DNA of 64,000 nt from Streptomyces sp. NBC_01116 (GCF_041435495.1 NZ_CP108644.1:2046001-2110000), one strand, 5' to 3'. Numbered from the stretch's first letter, positions 34,163 to 43,715 are shown. Made by a program: numbers and translations. The notes: generated from the letters alone by a model not told the origin.

Positions 34163-35416
34163 TCAGACGTGGGGACGCAGCCGGGCTGCCTGGAGCGTCT
34201 GCGGGCTGTCCGGCGCCCCCTCGTGGAGGGCGCTGCCCTTCTGCCACTTCTCCCAGGAGAGGTTCCAGTCGCCGAACCCGTTGCCGAACGGGTCCATGTC
34301 CTCGCCCTCGCTGCCGACGACCGTGACGATGTCGCCCTCGCGCACCGTGTCGAAGAACCATTCGGCGTTGCTGGTGCTCATGCCGGTGCAGCCGTGGCTG
34401 ACGTTGGCGTTGCCCTGGGAGCCGGTGGACCACGGGGCGGCGTGGACGTACTCGCCGCTCCAGGTCACCCGGGTGGCCCAGTAGACCGGCAGGTCGTACG
34501 ACTCCGAGGAGCCGGCCGCGATGCCGACGCTCTCGCCGCGCATACGGACGAACTGCTCCTTGGCGAGCACCACCTTGACCCCGTTGCGGGTGGAGAAGCC
34601 GGGCTTGCCGGTGGTGACCGGAATGGTGTTGATCACTTCTCCGTTGCGGAGCACCGTCAGGGTGTGGTCCGCGGCGTCGGTGACGGCCTCGATCCGGTCG
34701 CCGGTGGCGAGCTTCAGCGGCTTGGCCTCGGCTCCGTAGAGCGCGTTGGTCACCTTGATGCCCGCCAGGTTGGAGCGGACCTCGATGGAGGCGTTCGCGG
34801 GCCAGTACTCCTTCGGGCGGTAGTGCAGCTTCTTGTCGTCGACCCAGTACCAGGAGCCGGTGACGGCCGGGGTGGAGCGGACCTTCAGGGCGCGCTCGAC
34901 GGTGGCCCTGGCCGCCTTGTCGGTGATCGGAGCGCTGAGTTCCGCCGTGATGGGCTGTCCGACGCCGTAGGTGCCCGCCTCCGGGCCGAAGGCTACCTTC
35001 AGCAACTTCTTGGGCGAGGAGGTGCCGAAGGACAGCGTACGGACCCCTGGAGCGCCGTCGCCGTTCTCCATGGCGACCCTGACGGTGTAACCGGTGCCGG
35101 CCGCGAGCGGGGCGGTGGAGCGCCAGCGCCTCCCGTCGGCGGAGAGCTCCCCCGCCAGATGGCGGCCGCCGGTGTCCACGGCGCTGACGTCGGTGATGCG
35201 CCCGTCGTCGCCCTTGACGGTGACTTCCAGGGGCTTGTCGGGGTCGGCCTTCTCCTTGTCGGAGGGGCCGTTGAAGGAGACCTGGTCGCCCGCGTCGAAA
35301 GGCTTCGTGGAGAGCGGGTGGCCGTCGGGCGAGCCACAGGCGGTCGCACCCGCGGCGAGGGTCACGACCAGCAGGGTGCAGCTCACTACGGTGCGGATGC
35401 GCGGCGTGTGGTTCAT
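34163..35416 (-). CDS. Lipoprotein L,D-transpeptidase (YkuD)
   Basis: The 417-residue protein has a lipoprotein signal peptide (Cys near residue 27 in AAGATAC), two Ig-like domains (about 40-250) and a C-terminal YkuD domain with the catalytic motif SHGCTGMS. It should form 3-3 cross-links in peptidoglycan outside the membrane, as mycobacterial LdtMt2-type enzymes do with the same domain order. I start at ATG 35416 because the n-region from there is short and basic; ATG 35440 is possible. It lies between the cta and qcr operons, an unexpected place for a cell-wall enzyme. Confidence 0.9.
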   Translation of the reverse strand: MNHTPRIRTVVSCTLLVVTLAAGATACGSPDGHPLSTKPFDAGDQVSFNGPSDKEKADPDKPLEVTVKGDDGRITDVSAVDTGGRHLAGELSADGRRWRSTAPLAAGTGYTVRVAMENGDGAPGVRTLSFGTSSPKKLLKVAFGPEAGTYGVGQPITAELSAPITDKAARATVERALKVRSTPAVTGSWYWVDDKKLHYRPKEYWPANASIEVRSNLAGIKVTNALYGAEAKPLKLATGDRIEAVTDAADHTLTVLRNGEVINTIPVTTGKPGFSTRNGVKVVLAKEQFVRMRGESVGIAAGSSESYDLPVYWATRVTWSGEYVHAAPWSTGSQGNANVSHGCTGMSTSNAEWFFDTVREGDIVTVVGSEGEDMDPFGNGFGDWNLSWEKWQKGSALHEGAPDSPQTLQAARLRPHV

Positions 35417-35472
35417 GCCGTCCACGCTAAGAAGATTCATCCGTTCCAGCGCGTTCAGTGACTCCGAACGAG

Positions 35473-35511
35473 CGAAGGGCCCGCGTCGCTGCCGGCGACG
35501 CGGGCCCTTCG
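35473..35511 (-). terminator. Terminator of the ctaCDF operon
   Basis: A perfect 17-bp stem (35473-35489 with 35495-35511) with a 5-base loop lies 47 bases past the ctaF stop and before the L,D-transpeptidase start. Confidence 0.88.
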
Positions 35512-35557
35512 TGGTGTAGCGCGTGTCACCGGCGGTGCGGTGTCACGGGGTGCGGTG

Positions 35558-35956
35558 TCACTGGGTGCGGTTCTCGCCCCGGTAGTACTCGAAGACCCAG
35601 CCGAAGAGGCCGATCAGGAGCAGGGGTGCGGAGAAGTACATCAGCCACCAGCCGAAGACGACGCCCATGAAGGCGAAGGCTCCGCCGACCGCCAGGGAGA
35701 GGGGCTGCCAGCTGTGCGGGGAGAAGAACCCCAGCTCGCCCGCCTCGTCGGCGACGTCCGCTTCCTTGTTGTCCTGGGCCATGGCGTCGACCCGGTTGGC
35801 CGTGAAGGCCAGGTAGAAGCCGATCATGATGGACAGCCCGAAGGCCAGGAAGAGGGCCGTGGTGCCGACCGGCTCCTTGGACCACACGCCGTACACGACG
35901 GCCATGGCGAGGATGAAGACGCTCAGCCAGATGAACATCTGTCCCTGGATCTTCAC
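35558..35956 (-). CDS. ctaF: Cytochrome c oxidase subunit IV (actinobacterial)
   Basis: The 132-residue protein has four transmembrane helices in two pairs (residues about 5-50 and 83-125) separated by an acidic linker ([18 protein letters not shown]). This is the actinobacterial CtaF, an accessory oxidase subunit. GTG 35956 overlaps the ctaD stop (GTGA). Confidence 0.94.
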   Translation of the reverse strand: MKIQGQMFIWLSVFILAMAVVYGVWSKEPVGTTALFLAFGLSIMIGFYLAFTANRVDAMAQDNKEADVADEAGELGFFSPHSWQPLSLAVGGAFAFMGVVFGWWLMYFSAPLLLIGLFGWVFEYYRGENRTQ

Positions 35957-37689
35957 TTGCCTGCCTCCTTGCCGCCGGCGAGGGCCTTGTCCGACTCGGA
36001 GAGGTGGTCGAGCTGTTCGAGCGCCGTGATCTCCGGGTGGTGCAGGTCGAACGCCGGGGATTCCGAACGGATCCGCGGCAGCGTGAGGAAGTTGTGCCGC
36101 GGCGGCGGGCAGGAGGTCGCCCACTCCAGCGAACGGCCGTAACCCCACGGGTCGTCGACCTCGATCTTCTTGCCGTACTTCGCGGTCTTCCAGACGTTGT
36201 AGAAGAACGGCAGCATCGACAGGCCGAGCAGGAACGAGGAGATCGTCGAGATCGTGTTCAGCGCGGTGAAGCCGTCGGCGTCGAGATAGTCCGCGTAACG
36301 ACGCGGCATGCCCTCGGCACCGAGCCAGTGCTGCACCAGGAACGTGCCGTGGAAGCCCACGAACAGCGTCCAGAACGTGATCTTGCCGAGCCGCTCGTCC
36401 AGCATCTTGCCGGTGAACTTCGGCCACCAGAAGTGGAATCCGGAGAACATCGCGAAGACCACGGTGCCGAAGATGACGTAGTGGAAGTGCGCGACGACGA
36501 AGTACGAGTCCGAGACGTGGAAGTCCATCGGGGGCGAGGCGAGGATGACGCCGGTCAGACCACCGAAGGTGAAGGTGATCAGGAAGCCGACGGCCCAGAG
36601 CATCGGTGTCTCGAAGGACAACGACCCCTTCCACATCGTGCCGATCCAGTTGAAGAACTTCACGCCTGTCGGTACGGCGATGAGGAACGTCATGAAGGAG
36701 AAGAACGGCAACAGCACACCGCCCGTGACGTACATGTGGTGTGCCCACACCGTCACGGAAAGGCCGGCGATGGCGATCGTCGCGGAGATCAGACCGATGT
36801 AGCCGAACATCGGCTTGCGGCTGAATACCGGGATGACCTCGGAAATGATTCCGAAGAATGGCAACGCGATGATGTACACCTCTGGATGGCCGAAGAACCA
36901 GAAGAGGTGTTGCCAGAGCAATGCGCCGCCATTGGCCGCGTCGAAGATATGCGCACCGAATTTACGGTCCGCCTCCAGTGCGAAGAGCGCGGCGGCGAGG
37001 ACCGGGAAGGCCAGCAGGACCAGGACACCGGTCAGCAGGACGTTCCAGGTGAAGATCGGCATGCGGAACATCGTCATGCCGGGTGCGCGCATGCAGATGA
37101 TCGTGGTGATGAAGTTGACCGAGCCGAGGATCGTGCCGAAGCCGGAGAAGGCCAGACCCATGATCCACATGTCGGCGCCGACGCCCGGCGAGCGGACCGC
37201 GTCCGAGAGCGGGGAGTAGGCGAACCACCCGAAGTCGGCCGCACCCTGCGGGGTGAGGAAGCCGGCCACCGCGATGAGCGAGCCGAAGAGGTACAGCCAG
37301 TAGGCGAACATGTTCAGCCGCGGGAACGCCACGTCGGGCGCGCCGATCTGCAGCGGCATGATCCAGTTCGCGAATCCGGCGAACAGCGGCGTCGCGAACA
37401 TCAGCAGCATGATCGTGCCGTGCATCGTGAACGCCTGGTTGAACTGCTCGTTCGACATGATCTGCGTGCCCGGACGGGCCAGCTCGGCGCGCATGAAGAG
37501 CGCCATGAGTCCGCCGATGCAGAAGAACACGAACGACGTGACCAGGTAGAGCGTACCGATCGTCTTGTGGTCAGTGGTGGTCAGCCACGTGACGACGATG
37601 TTTCCCGGCTGCTTGCGCCGCACGGGCAGCTCGTCCTCGTACGAGTCGTCTGCCGGAGCGGCACCCTGAGATTCGTTGAGGATGCTCAC
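35953..37689 (-). CDS. ctaD: Cytochrome c oxidase subunit I (aa3)
   Basis: The 578-residue subunit holds haem a, the haem a3-CuB centre and proton channels. Twelve transmembrane helices are present. The CuB ligands are in [16 protein letters not shown] and [11 protein letters not shown], and the haem His pair in [12 protein letters not shown]. The N-terminal haem a His lies in [17 protein letters not shown] 37689 overlaps the ctaC stop and the gene end overlaps ctaF, so ctaC-ctaD-ctaF are translated as a unit. Confidence 0.97.
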   Translation of the reverse strand: MSILNESQGAAPADDSYEDELPVRRKQPGNIVVTWLTTTDHKTIGTLYLVTSFVFFCIGGLMALFMRAELARPGTQIMSNEQFNQAFTMHGTIMLLMFATPLFAGFANWIMPLQIGAPDVAFPRLNMFAYWLYLFGSLIAVAGFLTPQGAADFGWFAYSPLSDAVRSPGVGADMWIMGLAFSGFGTILGSVNFITTIICMRAPGMTMFRMPIFTWNVLLTGVLVLLAFPVLAAALFALEADRKFGAHIFDAANGGALLWQHLFWFFGHPEVYIIALPFFGIISEVIPVFSRKPMFGYIGLISATIAIAGLSVTVWAHHMYVTGGVLLPFFSFMTFLIAVPTGVKFFNWIGTMWKGSLSFETPMLWAVGFLITFTFGGLTGVILASPPMDFHVSDSYFVVAHFHYVIFGTVVFAMFSGFHFWWPKFTGKMLDERLGKITFWTLFVGFHGTFLVQHWLGAEGMPRRYADYLDADGFTALNTISTISSFLLGLSMLPFFYNVWKTAKYGKKIEVDDPWGYGRSLEWATSCPPPRHNFLTLPRIRSESPAFDLHHPEITALEQLDHLSESDKALAGGKEAGK

Positions 37690-38654
37690 AGTTGGTTCTT
37701 CTCCGCATTCCTGGCCGGGTCCGTCTGCGCGATGCCTGCCGGCACGTAGCCCGTCTGACCCTTCTCAGCCAGCTCCTTGAGGTGCTGCTGGTAACGCTCC
37801 GGGGAGACGACCTTGACGTTGAAGAGCATCCGGGAGTGGTCGGCGCCACAGAGCTCGGCGCACTTGCCCATGAAGGTGCCCTCCCGGTTGGGAGTCACCT
37901 CGAACGCGTTGGTGTGGCCCGGGATGACGTCCTGCTTCATGAGGAACGGCACCACCCAGAAGGAGTGGATGACGTCACGCGAAGTGAGGATGAAACGGAC
38001 CTTCTCGCCCTTCGGCAGCCACAGGGTCGGACCCGGGTTGCCGTTCTGCGGGTTGCGGGTTCCGGGGATGCCCACGTCGTAGACGCCGCCGGCGCCCTCG
38101 GGGAAGTCCTTGTGGAACCGGTCGGGGATGGCGTCGAGTTCCTTGGGGATCTCGGGGCCCGCCGCGGGCTGGCCATCCACCTTCTCGATGTAGTTGAAGC
38201 CCCAGCTCCACTGGAAGCCGACCACGTTGATGGTGTGGGCGGGCTTTTCGGAGAGCTCTAGGAGCTTCGACTCATCTCGCGCGGTGAAGTAGAAGAGCAC
38301 CGAGACGATGATGAGGGGAACCACTGTGTACAACGCCTCGATGGGCATATTGTACCTGGTCTGCGGAGGTACCTCCACCTTGGTCCTGCTGCGCCGGTGG
38401 AAGAAGACGCTCCAGAGGATCAGTCCCCAGACAAGGACACCCGTGACGAGCGCTGCCGCCCACGAGCCTTGCCAGAGGGAGAGGATCCGAGGGGCCTCTT
38501 CCGTAACCGGAGTGGGCATTCCGAGGCGGGGGAAATCCTCCCAGTTGTATGAACAACCGGAGGCCGTCGCCAGGACCAGGCCCGCAGTCAGCACCTGCGG
38601 CAGCTTCCGCCGCATCGGGCGCCGCGACGAGCGGTCGGAGCCGTTGGGACTCAC
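37686..38654 (-). CDS. ctaC: Cytochrome c oxidase subunit II (lipoprotein, CuA)
   Basis: The 322-residue subunit has a lipoprotein signal (ATASGC, Cys about residue 33), two transmembrane helices (about 65-90 and 110-135) and an exported CuA domain with the ligand set [14 protein letters not shown]. It accepts electrons from QcrC. GTG 38654 is preceded by GGAAGG with 6-base spacing; an upstream start at 38684 has no such site. First gene of ctaCDF. Confidence 0.95.
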   Translation of the reverse strand: MSPNGSDRSSRRPMRRKLPQVLTAGLVLATASGCSYNWEDFPRLGMPTPVTEEAPRILSLWQGSWAAALVTGVLVWGLILWSVFFHRRSRTKVEVPPQTRYNMPIEALYTVVPLIIVSVLFYFTARDESKLLELSEKPAHTINVVGFQWSWGFNYIEKVDGQPAAGPEIPKELDAIPDRFHKDFPEGAGGVYDVGIPGTRNPQNGNPGPTLWLPKGEKVRFILTSRDVIHSFWVVPFLMKQDVIPGHTNAFEVTPNREGTFMGKCAELCGADHSRMLFNVKVVSPERYQQHLKELAEKGQTGYVPAGIAQTDPARNAEKNQL

Positions 38655-38735
38655 GTAGCGCCTTCCCGAGAGTCTCGCCCGCACGGTCGGCGCGCCCGTA
38701 TGTCTCTGGTCGGTCGCCGGCCCTGACGCGGGCAG

Positions 38736-38764
38736 GGGTTTGGATGTTTATGCGGACCAAACCC
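38736..38764. repeat. Inverted repeat in the ctaC promoter region
   Basis: GGGTTTGG (38736-38743) and CCAAACCC (38757-38764) are perfect complements separated by an AT-rich 13-base spacer. It lies about 85 bases upstream of ctaC in the region shared with the divergent sulfurtransferase gene and may be an operator. Confidence 0.35.
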
Positions 38765-38915
38765 TACTGGACGCTATTTGGGGTCGCGCGGGGAGGGTGC
38801 CCAACGCGCCGCCCGACACCCCCATGGAGTGGAATCCGGGCCTCCGGCCCCCATCTGACGCCCACTCGCCCGTCCGGGAGGAACGGCCCCCGGCGAGGTG
38901 GGGCCGGGTGCGGGC

Positions 38916-38921
38916 TAGCGT
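38916..38921 (+). promoter_or_regulatory. -10 box of a probable leaderless promoter
   Basis: TAGCGT ends 6 bases before GTG 38928, with no ribosome site between, so the sulfurtransferase mRNA is probably leaderless. Confidence 0.45.
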
Positions 38922-38927
38922 GGCCGG

Positions 38928-40310
38928 GTGCCCTACTTCGATACCGCCTCCGCCGCCCCCCTGCACCCCGTCGCACGCCAGGCGCTGCTTGCCGCGCTCG
39001 ACGAGGGCTGGGCCGATCCCGCCCGTCTGTACCGGGAGGGGCGGCGGGCCAGGCTGCTCCTGGACGCGGCCCGGGAGGCCGCCGCGGAGGCCGTCGGCTG
39101 CCGCCCCGACGAGCTGGTCTTCACCTCCTCCGGGACGACGGCGGTGCACGCGGGAATTGCCGGGGCCCTTTCGGGGCGTCGGCGTGTCGGCCGCCATCTG
39201 GCCCTCTCCGCGGTCGAACACTCGTCGGTACTCCATTCGGCGGCGGCCCACGAGGCGGCGGGCGGCTCGGTCACCGAGGTCCCGGTGGACCGCACGGGGG
39301 CGGCGGACCCGGAGGTGTACGGCGGGGCGCTGCGGGCGGACACGGCGCTGGCCTGCCTCCAGTCGGCCAACCACGAGGTGGGCACCGCGCAGCCGGTCGC
39401 CGAGGTAGCCGCGCGCTGTGCGGAGGCCGGGGTGCCGCTGCTGGTGGACGCGGCGCAGTCGCTCGGCTGGGGGCCGGTCCCGGGGGGCTGGTCGCTGCTG
39501 ACGGCGAGCGCGCACAAGTGGGGCGGTCCGGCCGGGGTCGGGCTGCTCGCGGTCCGCAAGGGGGTGCGCTTCGCGCCCCAAGGACCGGCCGGGGAGCGGG
39601 AGTCGGGGCGGGCGGCGGGGTTCGAGAACCTGCCGGCGATCGTGGCGGCGGCGGCCTCGTTGCGCGCCGTACGGAGCGAGGCGGCGGCGGAGTCGGTGCG
39701 GCTGCGGGCGCTGGTGGACCGGATCCGGACCGTGGTGGCCGAGCGGGTGCCCGATGTCGAGGTGGTGGGTGATCCGGAGCGGCGGCTGCCGCACCTGGTC
39801 ACCTTCTCCTGTCTCTATGTCGACGGGGAGACCCTGCTGCACGAGCTGGACCGGAGGGAGTTCTCCGTGTCGTCCGGCTCGTCCTGCACGAGCAGCACCC
39901 TGGTTCCGAGCCACGTCCTCAAGGCGATGGGGGTGCTCTCGGAGGGGAACGTGCGGGTGTCGCTGCCGGCGGGCACGGCCGCGGCGGACGTGGACCGCTT
40001 CCTGGAGGTGCTGCCCGGGGTCGTCGCCGAGGTGCGCGAGCGGCTCGGCGCCCCGGTGTCCGCGCCCCCCTCCCCCGGGCCCGCCGCCTCCCTGGTGGTC
40101 GACGCGCTGGGCCGGCGCTGCCCGATCCCGGTGATCGAGCTCGCAAAGGTGATCGGGGAGGTAGCGGTGGGCGCCACGGTGACGGTGCTCGCCGATGACG
40201 AGGCGGCGCGACTGGACATCCCGGCCTGGTGCGAGATGCGGGGCCAGGAGTACGTGGGCGAGGAGCCGGCGGACCGCGGCTCGGCCTATGTGGTCCGCCG
40301 GCTCGGCTGA
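38928..40310 (+). CDS. Cysteine desulfurase-TusA fusion protein
   Basis: The 460-residue protein joins an IscS/NifS-like class V PLP enzyme (about 1-380) to a C-terminal TusA sulfur-carrier domain (about 385-460). The desulfurase part has ANHEVGTAQP, LLVDAAQSLGW, the PLP Lys in TASAHKWGGPAGVG and the sulfur-accepting Cys in SSGSSCTSST. The TusA part has DALGRRCPIPVIEL with the CPxP sulfur-relay Cys. The fusion should pass persulfide within one chain to thio-acceptors such as tRNA or molybdopterin. Leaderless start at GTG 38928. Ends one base before the convergent PfkB gene. Confidence 0.92.
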   Translation: MPYFDTASAAPLHPVARQALLAALDEGWADPARLYREGRRARLLLDAAREAAAEAVGCRPDELVFTSSGTTAVHAGIAGALSGRRRVGRHLALSAVEHSSVLHSAAAHEAAGGSVTEVPVDRTGAADPEVYGGALRADTALACLQSANHEVGTAQPVAEVAARCAEAGVPLLVDAAQSLGWGPVPGGWSLLTASAHKWGGPAGVGLLAVRKGVRFAPQGPAGERESGRAAGFENLPAIVAAAASLRAVRSEAAAESVRLRALVDRIRTVVAERVPDVEVVGDPERRLPHLVTFSCLYVDGETLLHELDRREFSVSSGSSCTSSTLVPSHVLKAMGVLSEGNVRVSLPAGTAAADVDRFLEVLPGVVAEVRERLGAPVSAPPSPGPAASLVVDALGRRCPIPVIELAKVIGEVAVGATVTVLADDEAARLDIPAWCEMRGQEYVGEEPADRGSAYVVRRLG

Positions 40311-41285
40311 TCAGGCCAGGTGCTGCCGGACCTCGGCGGCGGCCTCGTGGCCGTACGCCTTCGTGAAGCGGTCCATGAAGTGGGTGCGGCGCAGGGTGTA
40401 CTCCTGGGTGCCGACCGTCTCGATGACCAGGGTGGCGAGCATGCAGCCGACCTGGGCGGCGCGCTCCAGGCCGACGCCCCAGGCGAGGCCGGAGAGGAAG
40501 CCTGCCCGGAAGGCGTCGCCGACGCCGGTGGGGTCGGCCTTGCTGTCCTCCTCGGGGCAGCCGACCTCGATGGCCGGCTCGCCGGCCCGGTCGATCCGGA
40601 CACCGCGCGCGCCGAGCGTGGTGACGCGGTGGCCGACCTTGGCGAGGATCTCCTCGTCGCTCCAGCCGGTCTTGGACTCGATGAGCCCCTTCTCGTACTC
40701 GTTGGAGAAGAGGTAGGTGGCGCCGTCGAGGAGGATACGGATGTCCTCGCCGTCCATCCGTGCGATCTGCTGCGAGAAGTCGGCGGCGAACGGGATGTTC
40801 CGGGTGCGGCACTCCTCGGTGTGGCGGAGCATCGCCTCGGGGTCGTCGGCTCCGATGGAGACGAGGTCCAGGCCGCCGAAGCGGTCGGCGATGCTCTTCA
40901 GCTCGATGAGGCGGGCCTCGCTCATCGCGCCCGTGTAGAAGGAGCCGATCTGGTTGTGGTCGGCGTCGGTGGTGCAGACGAAGCGGGCGGTGTGCAGTAC
41001 CTCGGAGATACGGACCGAGCCGGTCTCGACGCCGTGCCGGTCGAGCCAGGCGCGGTACTCGTCGAAGTCGGAGCCCGCGGCGCCGACCAGGATCGGGCGG
41101 GTGCCGAGCAGGCCCATCCCGAAGCAGATGTTGGCGGCGACACCGCCCCGGCGCACATCGAGGTTGTCGACCAGGAAGGAGAGGGAGACCGTGTGCAGCT
41201 GATCCGCGACCAGCTGGTCGGCGAAGCGGCCGGGGAAGGTCATGAGGTGGTCGGTGGCGATCGAGCCGGTGACTGCAATACGCAC
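40311..41285 (-). CDS. PfkB-family carbohydrate/nucleoside kinase (adenosine kinase-like)
   Basis: The 324-residue kinase has the PfkB N-terminal sugar motif GGVAANICFGMGLLG and the C-terminal ATP/anion-hole motif DPTGVGDAFRAGFL with the catalytic Asp. The sequence is close to the actinobacterial group that includes mycobacterial AdoK (Rv2202c), so adenosine is a likely substrate, with a sugar kinase as the alternative. ATG 41285 is preceded by GGGAGG-type purines (AGGAGTAGCCTCCCC on the minus strand). Confidence 0.88.
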   Translation of the reverse strand: MRIAVTGSIATDHLMTFPGRFADQLVADQLHTVSLSFLVDNLDVRRGGVAANICFGMGLLGTRPILVGAAGSDFDEYRAWLDRHGVETGSVRISEVLHTARFVCTTDADHNQIGSFYTGAMSEARLIELKSIADRFGGLDLVSIGADDPEAMLRHTEECRTRNIPFAADFSQQIARMDGEDIRILLDGATYLFSNEYEKGLIESKTGWSDEEILAKVGHRVTTLGARGVRIDRAGEPAIEVGCPEEDSKADPTGVGDAFRAGFLSGLAWGVGLERAAQVGCMLATLVIETVGTQEYTLRRTHFMDRFTKAYGHEAAAEVRQHLA

Positions 41286-41442
41286 GGGGAGGCTACTCCT
41301 GCGGAAGGCGAAGGGCCGTGAGTGCGCCCTCCGGGACGACGTGACAGTTCACGCTACCGGGTGAGTCGACCGGCCGGAAAAAGGGAAAACTACCCGATAG
41401 TAGGGCTTTCTACCTGAGCGCGACCGTGGTTACGGTGCGGAT

Positions 41443-41640
41443 ATGTCGAAGCACACCGCATTGCCCGAGTCGGAATTGAGCCTGGCCGCACTGCGCGGTG
41501 ACTGCGCGCAGATGGCGCCGCACTGGACGGCGGCCGTGAAGAGCGCTCCCTCCCCGGTGAAGCCGTCCCTGATCAGCGGGGTGACGGTCCCGCCGTCGTC
41601 GGCGCGGCTGATCGACGCGATGTCCGAGTACGGCGACTGA
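41443..41640 (+). CDS. Small orphan protein, 65 residues, Ser/Pro-rich C-terminal half
   Basis: I do not recognise it. The N-terminal half is polar to acidic (MSKHTALPESELSLAALRGD) with one Cys and one Trp; the second half is rich in Ser, Pro and Val and ends DAMSEYGD. GC at third codon positions is as high as in neighbouring genes, which supports a real gene. ATG 41443 has no ribosome site but follows TTACGGT by a few bases, so it may be leaderless. No signal peptide and no transmembrane segment. A secreted or ribosomally made peptide precursor is possible but nothing nearby encodes a modifying enzyme. Confidence 0.62.
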   Translation: MSKHTALPESELSLAALRGDCAQMAPHWTAAVKSAPSPVKPSLISGVTVPPSSARLIDAMSEYGD

Positions 41641-41772
41641 GGGACTGGCCGGGACGGGACGGTCGGCATCACATTTCGGCCTTTTCCGTGCGGACTCCGG
41701 CGGCGACCGCACGGTGCCCGCGTCCGGCCGCCCCCACCGGGGAACCGCACGCTCCTCCGCTCCGTCCCACCG

Positions 41773-41792
41773 GTGTCCCCGTCCGGGGACAC
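41773..41792 (+). terminator. Hairpin after the small orphan gene
   Basis: GTGTCCCC (41773-41780) pairs with GGGGACAC (41785-41792) over a 4-base loop, 130 bases past the small gene and 44 bases before the next start. It may be a terminator. Confidence 0.35.
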
Positions 41793-41835
41793 GCGGTAGG
41801 CACCGCGACGGCAACGCAGTCGAAGGAGCGATCCG

Positions 41836-43269
41836 GTGAGCACCGAGCGACCCGACAACGACGTGACCGGCCCCCGGCGGCGTCCGCCGCTCGCGGTGGC
41901 CTCGGTGGCCGCGGCCGTGCTGCTGGCCGGAGGCGGCGGGGCCTACTGGGCCTCGACCGCCGCGGGCGACGGCGACAAGGCGGACAGCGGCTCGTCGGCG
42001 CGGGGCGAGGCCCTGCCGCTGGCCCTGGACGCTCCCGCCGGGGACGGCCCGAGCCGTACGTCCCCGGACTCCCCTCCCCCGGGCATCGCACCCGGCGAAC
42101 CGGACCCGGGCGGTCCGCCCGTGCTCTACCGGGCCGCCGGTGAACTCCCGGACGGCCCGGACGAGGCGGCGGTCCACCGCGCGAAGGGCACGGTCGCGTC
42201 AGGCGACGTGGCTCGGCTGGCGAAGGCGCTGAGCATCCCCGGCTCGCCGCGCACCGAGGGCACGTCCTGGGTGGTCGGCGACGACGACGGCCCCGGCGCC
42301 CTCCTGAAGGTGACGAAGCAGGCCCCGGGCACCTGGACGTTCGCCCGCAGCACCCCGCCAGAGCCGTGCCCTCCGGGGACGATGTGCGCGAACGGGACGG
42401 CCTCGGAGGCGGGCGGCGACCCGGTGAGCGAGAAGGCGGCGAAGGCGGCCGCGGTCCCGGTGCTCAAGGCGACCGGGCAGGACGACGCGGCGCTGAACGC
42501 GGGCCAGTTGATGGGCGACGTCCGCGTGGTGAACGCCGACCCGAGGATCGACGGGCTCCCGACGTACGGCTGGTCGACCGGTGTCCAGGTGGGCCCGGAC
42601 GGCGAGGTGACCGGCGGCAGCGGACACCTGAAGGCGCTGGAGAAGGGCGACACCTACCCGACGGTCGGCGCGGACGAGGCGCTGAAGCAGCTGAACGCGG
42701 CGAGCCGGGGCAGGGGTGACGCCGAGCGGGACATCGGCGGCTGCGCCACTCCCGTACCGCACCAGGGCGAGCCGAAGCCCTCGGACCCGCAGTGCGTGCC
42801 GTCGAACGGCAAGCGGGCGCCGGTGGAGCAGACGGTCGAGGACGCGGTGTTCGGTCTCGCGCTGAACTACGTGGACGGCCGGCCGACGCTGGTGCCGTCC
42901 TGGCTGTTCACGGTCCGCCAGGCACCGGGCGGCCCGGAGAACACGGTCACGCAGGTCGCCGTGGACCCGGAGTTCATCGAGAAGCCGGAGACGCCCGCAC
43001 CCTCCGGGGACCGGAAGGTGACGTCGTACGGCGCGGACGGGCGGACCCTTGAGGTGACGTTCTGGGGCGGCGTGTGCAGTACGTACACGGCGAGCGCGGA
43101 GGAGAGCGCGGGCCAGGTGGCGATCTCGGTGACGGAGAAGCCGCAGGAGGGCAAGAAGGCCTGCATCATGATCGCCAAGGAGCTGACGCGGACGGTGACC
43201 CTGGAGAAGCCGCTGGGCGACCGCACGGTGATCGACGCGGCGTCGGGCGGTGCGGTGCCGCGCGGCTGA
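41836..43269 (+). CDS. Membrane-anchored extracytoplasmic protein of unknown function
   Basis: The 477-residue protein has a short cytoplasmic N-terminus, one transmembrane anchor (about residues 18-40), a Pro/Ser/Gly-rich linker (about 45-95) and a large exported domain with several Cys that could form disulfides (CPPGTMC, GGCATP, QCVPS, GVCS, ACIM). No enzymatic motif is recognised. GTG 41836 has AAGGAG with 7-base spacing. A strong bidirectional terminator follows. Many streptomycete genomes carry similar single-pass proteins next to sigma factors; here no sigma factor is adjacent. Confidence 0.78.
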   Translation: MSTERPDNDVTGPRRRPPLAVASVAAAVLLAGGGGAYWASTAAGDGDKADSGSSARGEALPLALDAPAGDGPSRTSPDSPPPGIAPGEPDPGGPPVLYRAAGELPDGPDEAAVHRAKGTVASGDVARLAKALSIPGSPRTEGTSWVVGDDDGPGALLKVTKQAPGTWTFARSTPPEPCPPGTMCANGTASEAGGDPVSEKAAKAAAVPVLKATGQDDAALNAGQLMGDVRVVNADPRIDGLPTYGWSTGVQVGPDGEVTGGSGHLKALEKGDTYPTVGADEALKQLNAASRGRGDAERDIGGCATPVPHQGEPKPSDPQCVPSNGKRAPVEQTVEDAVFGLALNYVDGRPTLVPSWLFTVRQAPGGPENTVTQVAVDPEFIEKPETPAPSGDRKVTSYGADGRTLEVTFWGGVCSTYTASAEESAGQVAISVTEKPQEGKKACIMIAKELTRTVTLEKPLGDRTVIDAASGGAVPRG

Positions 43270-43304
43270 GCGGGACGGCCGGATGAGCGGGATGAGCGGA
43301 CATA

Positions 43305-43350
43305 CGTACGGAGGCGGCCCCGGGACTGATCCCGGGGCCGCCTCCGTACG
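43305..43350. terminator. Bidirectional terminator with 21-bp perfect stem
   Basis: Bases 43305-43325 pair perfectly with 43330-43350 over a CTGA loop, between the convergent membrane-protein gene and erpA. Confidence 0.9.
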
Positions 43351-43358
43351 CGCAGCGT

Positions 43359-43715
43359 TTAGCTGAACGAGTCGCCGCAGGCGCAGGAGCCGGTGGCGTT
43401 CGGGTTGTCGATCGTGAAGCCCTGCTTCTCGATGGTGTCGACGAAGTCGATGGAGGCGCCGCCCAGGTACGGGGCGCTCATCCGGTCGGTGACGACCTTG
43501 ACGCCGTCGAAGTCCTTCACGACGTCACCGTCGAGCGAGCGCTCGTCGAAGAAGAGCTGGTAACGCAGGCCCGAGCAACCGCCGGGCTGAACGGCGACGC
43601 GCAGCGCCAGGTCCTCGCGGCCTTCCTGCTCCAGCAGGCCCTTGACCTTGCCGGCGGCGGCGTCGGACAGGAGGATGCCGTCGCTCACGGTGGTGGTCTC
43701 GTCCGATACGGACAT
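43359..43715 (-). CDS. erpA: Iron-sulfur cluster insertion protein (A-type carrier)
   Basis: The 118-residue protein is a HesB/IscA-type carrier with the three cluster Cys: GGCSGLRYQ and the C-terminal GSCACGDSF. It delivers Fe-S clusters to apo-enzymes; quinolinate synthase NadA, encoded divergently next door, needs a [4Fe-4S] cluster. Start ATG 43715 follows GGGAGAG by 7 bases; an upstream in-frame start at 43790 is unsupported. Confidence 0.93.
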   Translation of the reverse strand: MSVSDETTTVSDGILLSDAAAGKVKGLLEQEGREDLALRVAVQPGGCSGLRYQLFFDERSLDGDVVKDFDGVKVVTDRMSAPYLGGASIDFVDTIEKQGFTIDNPNATGSCACGDSFS

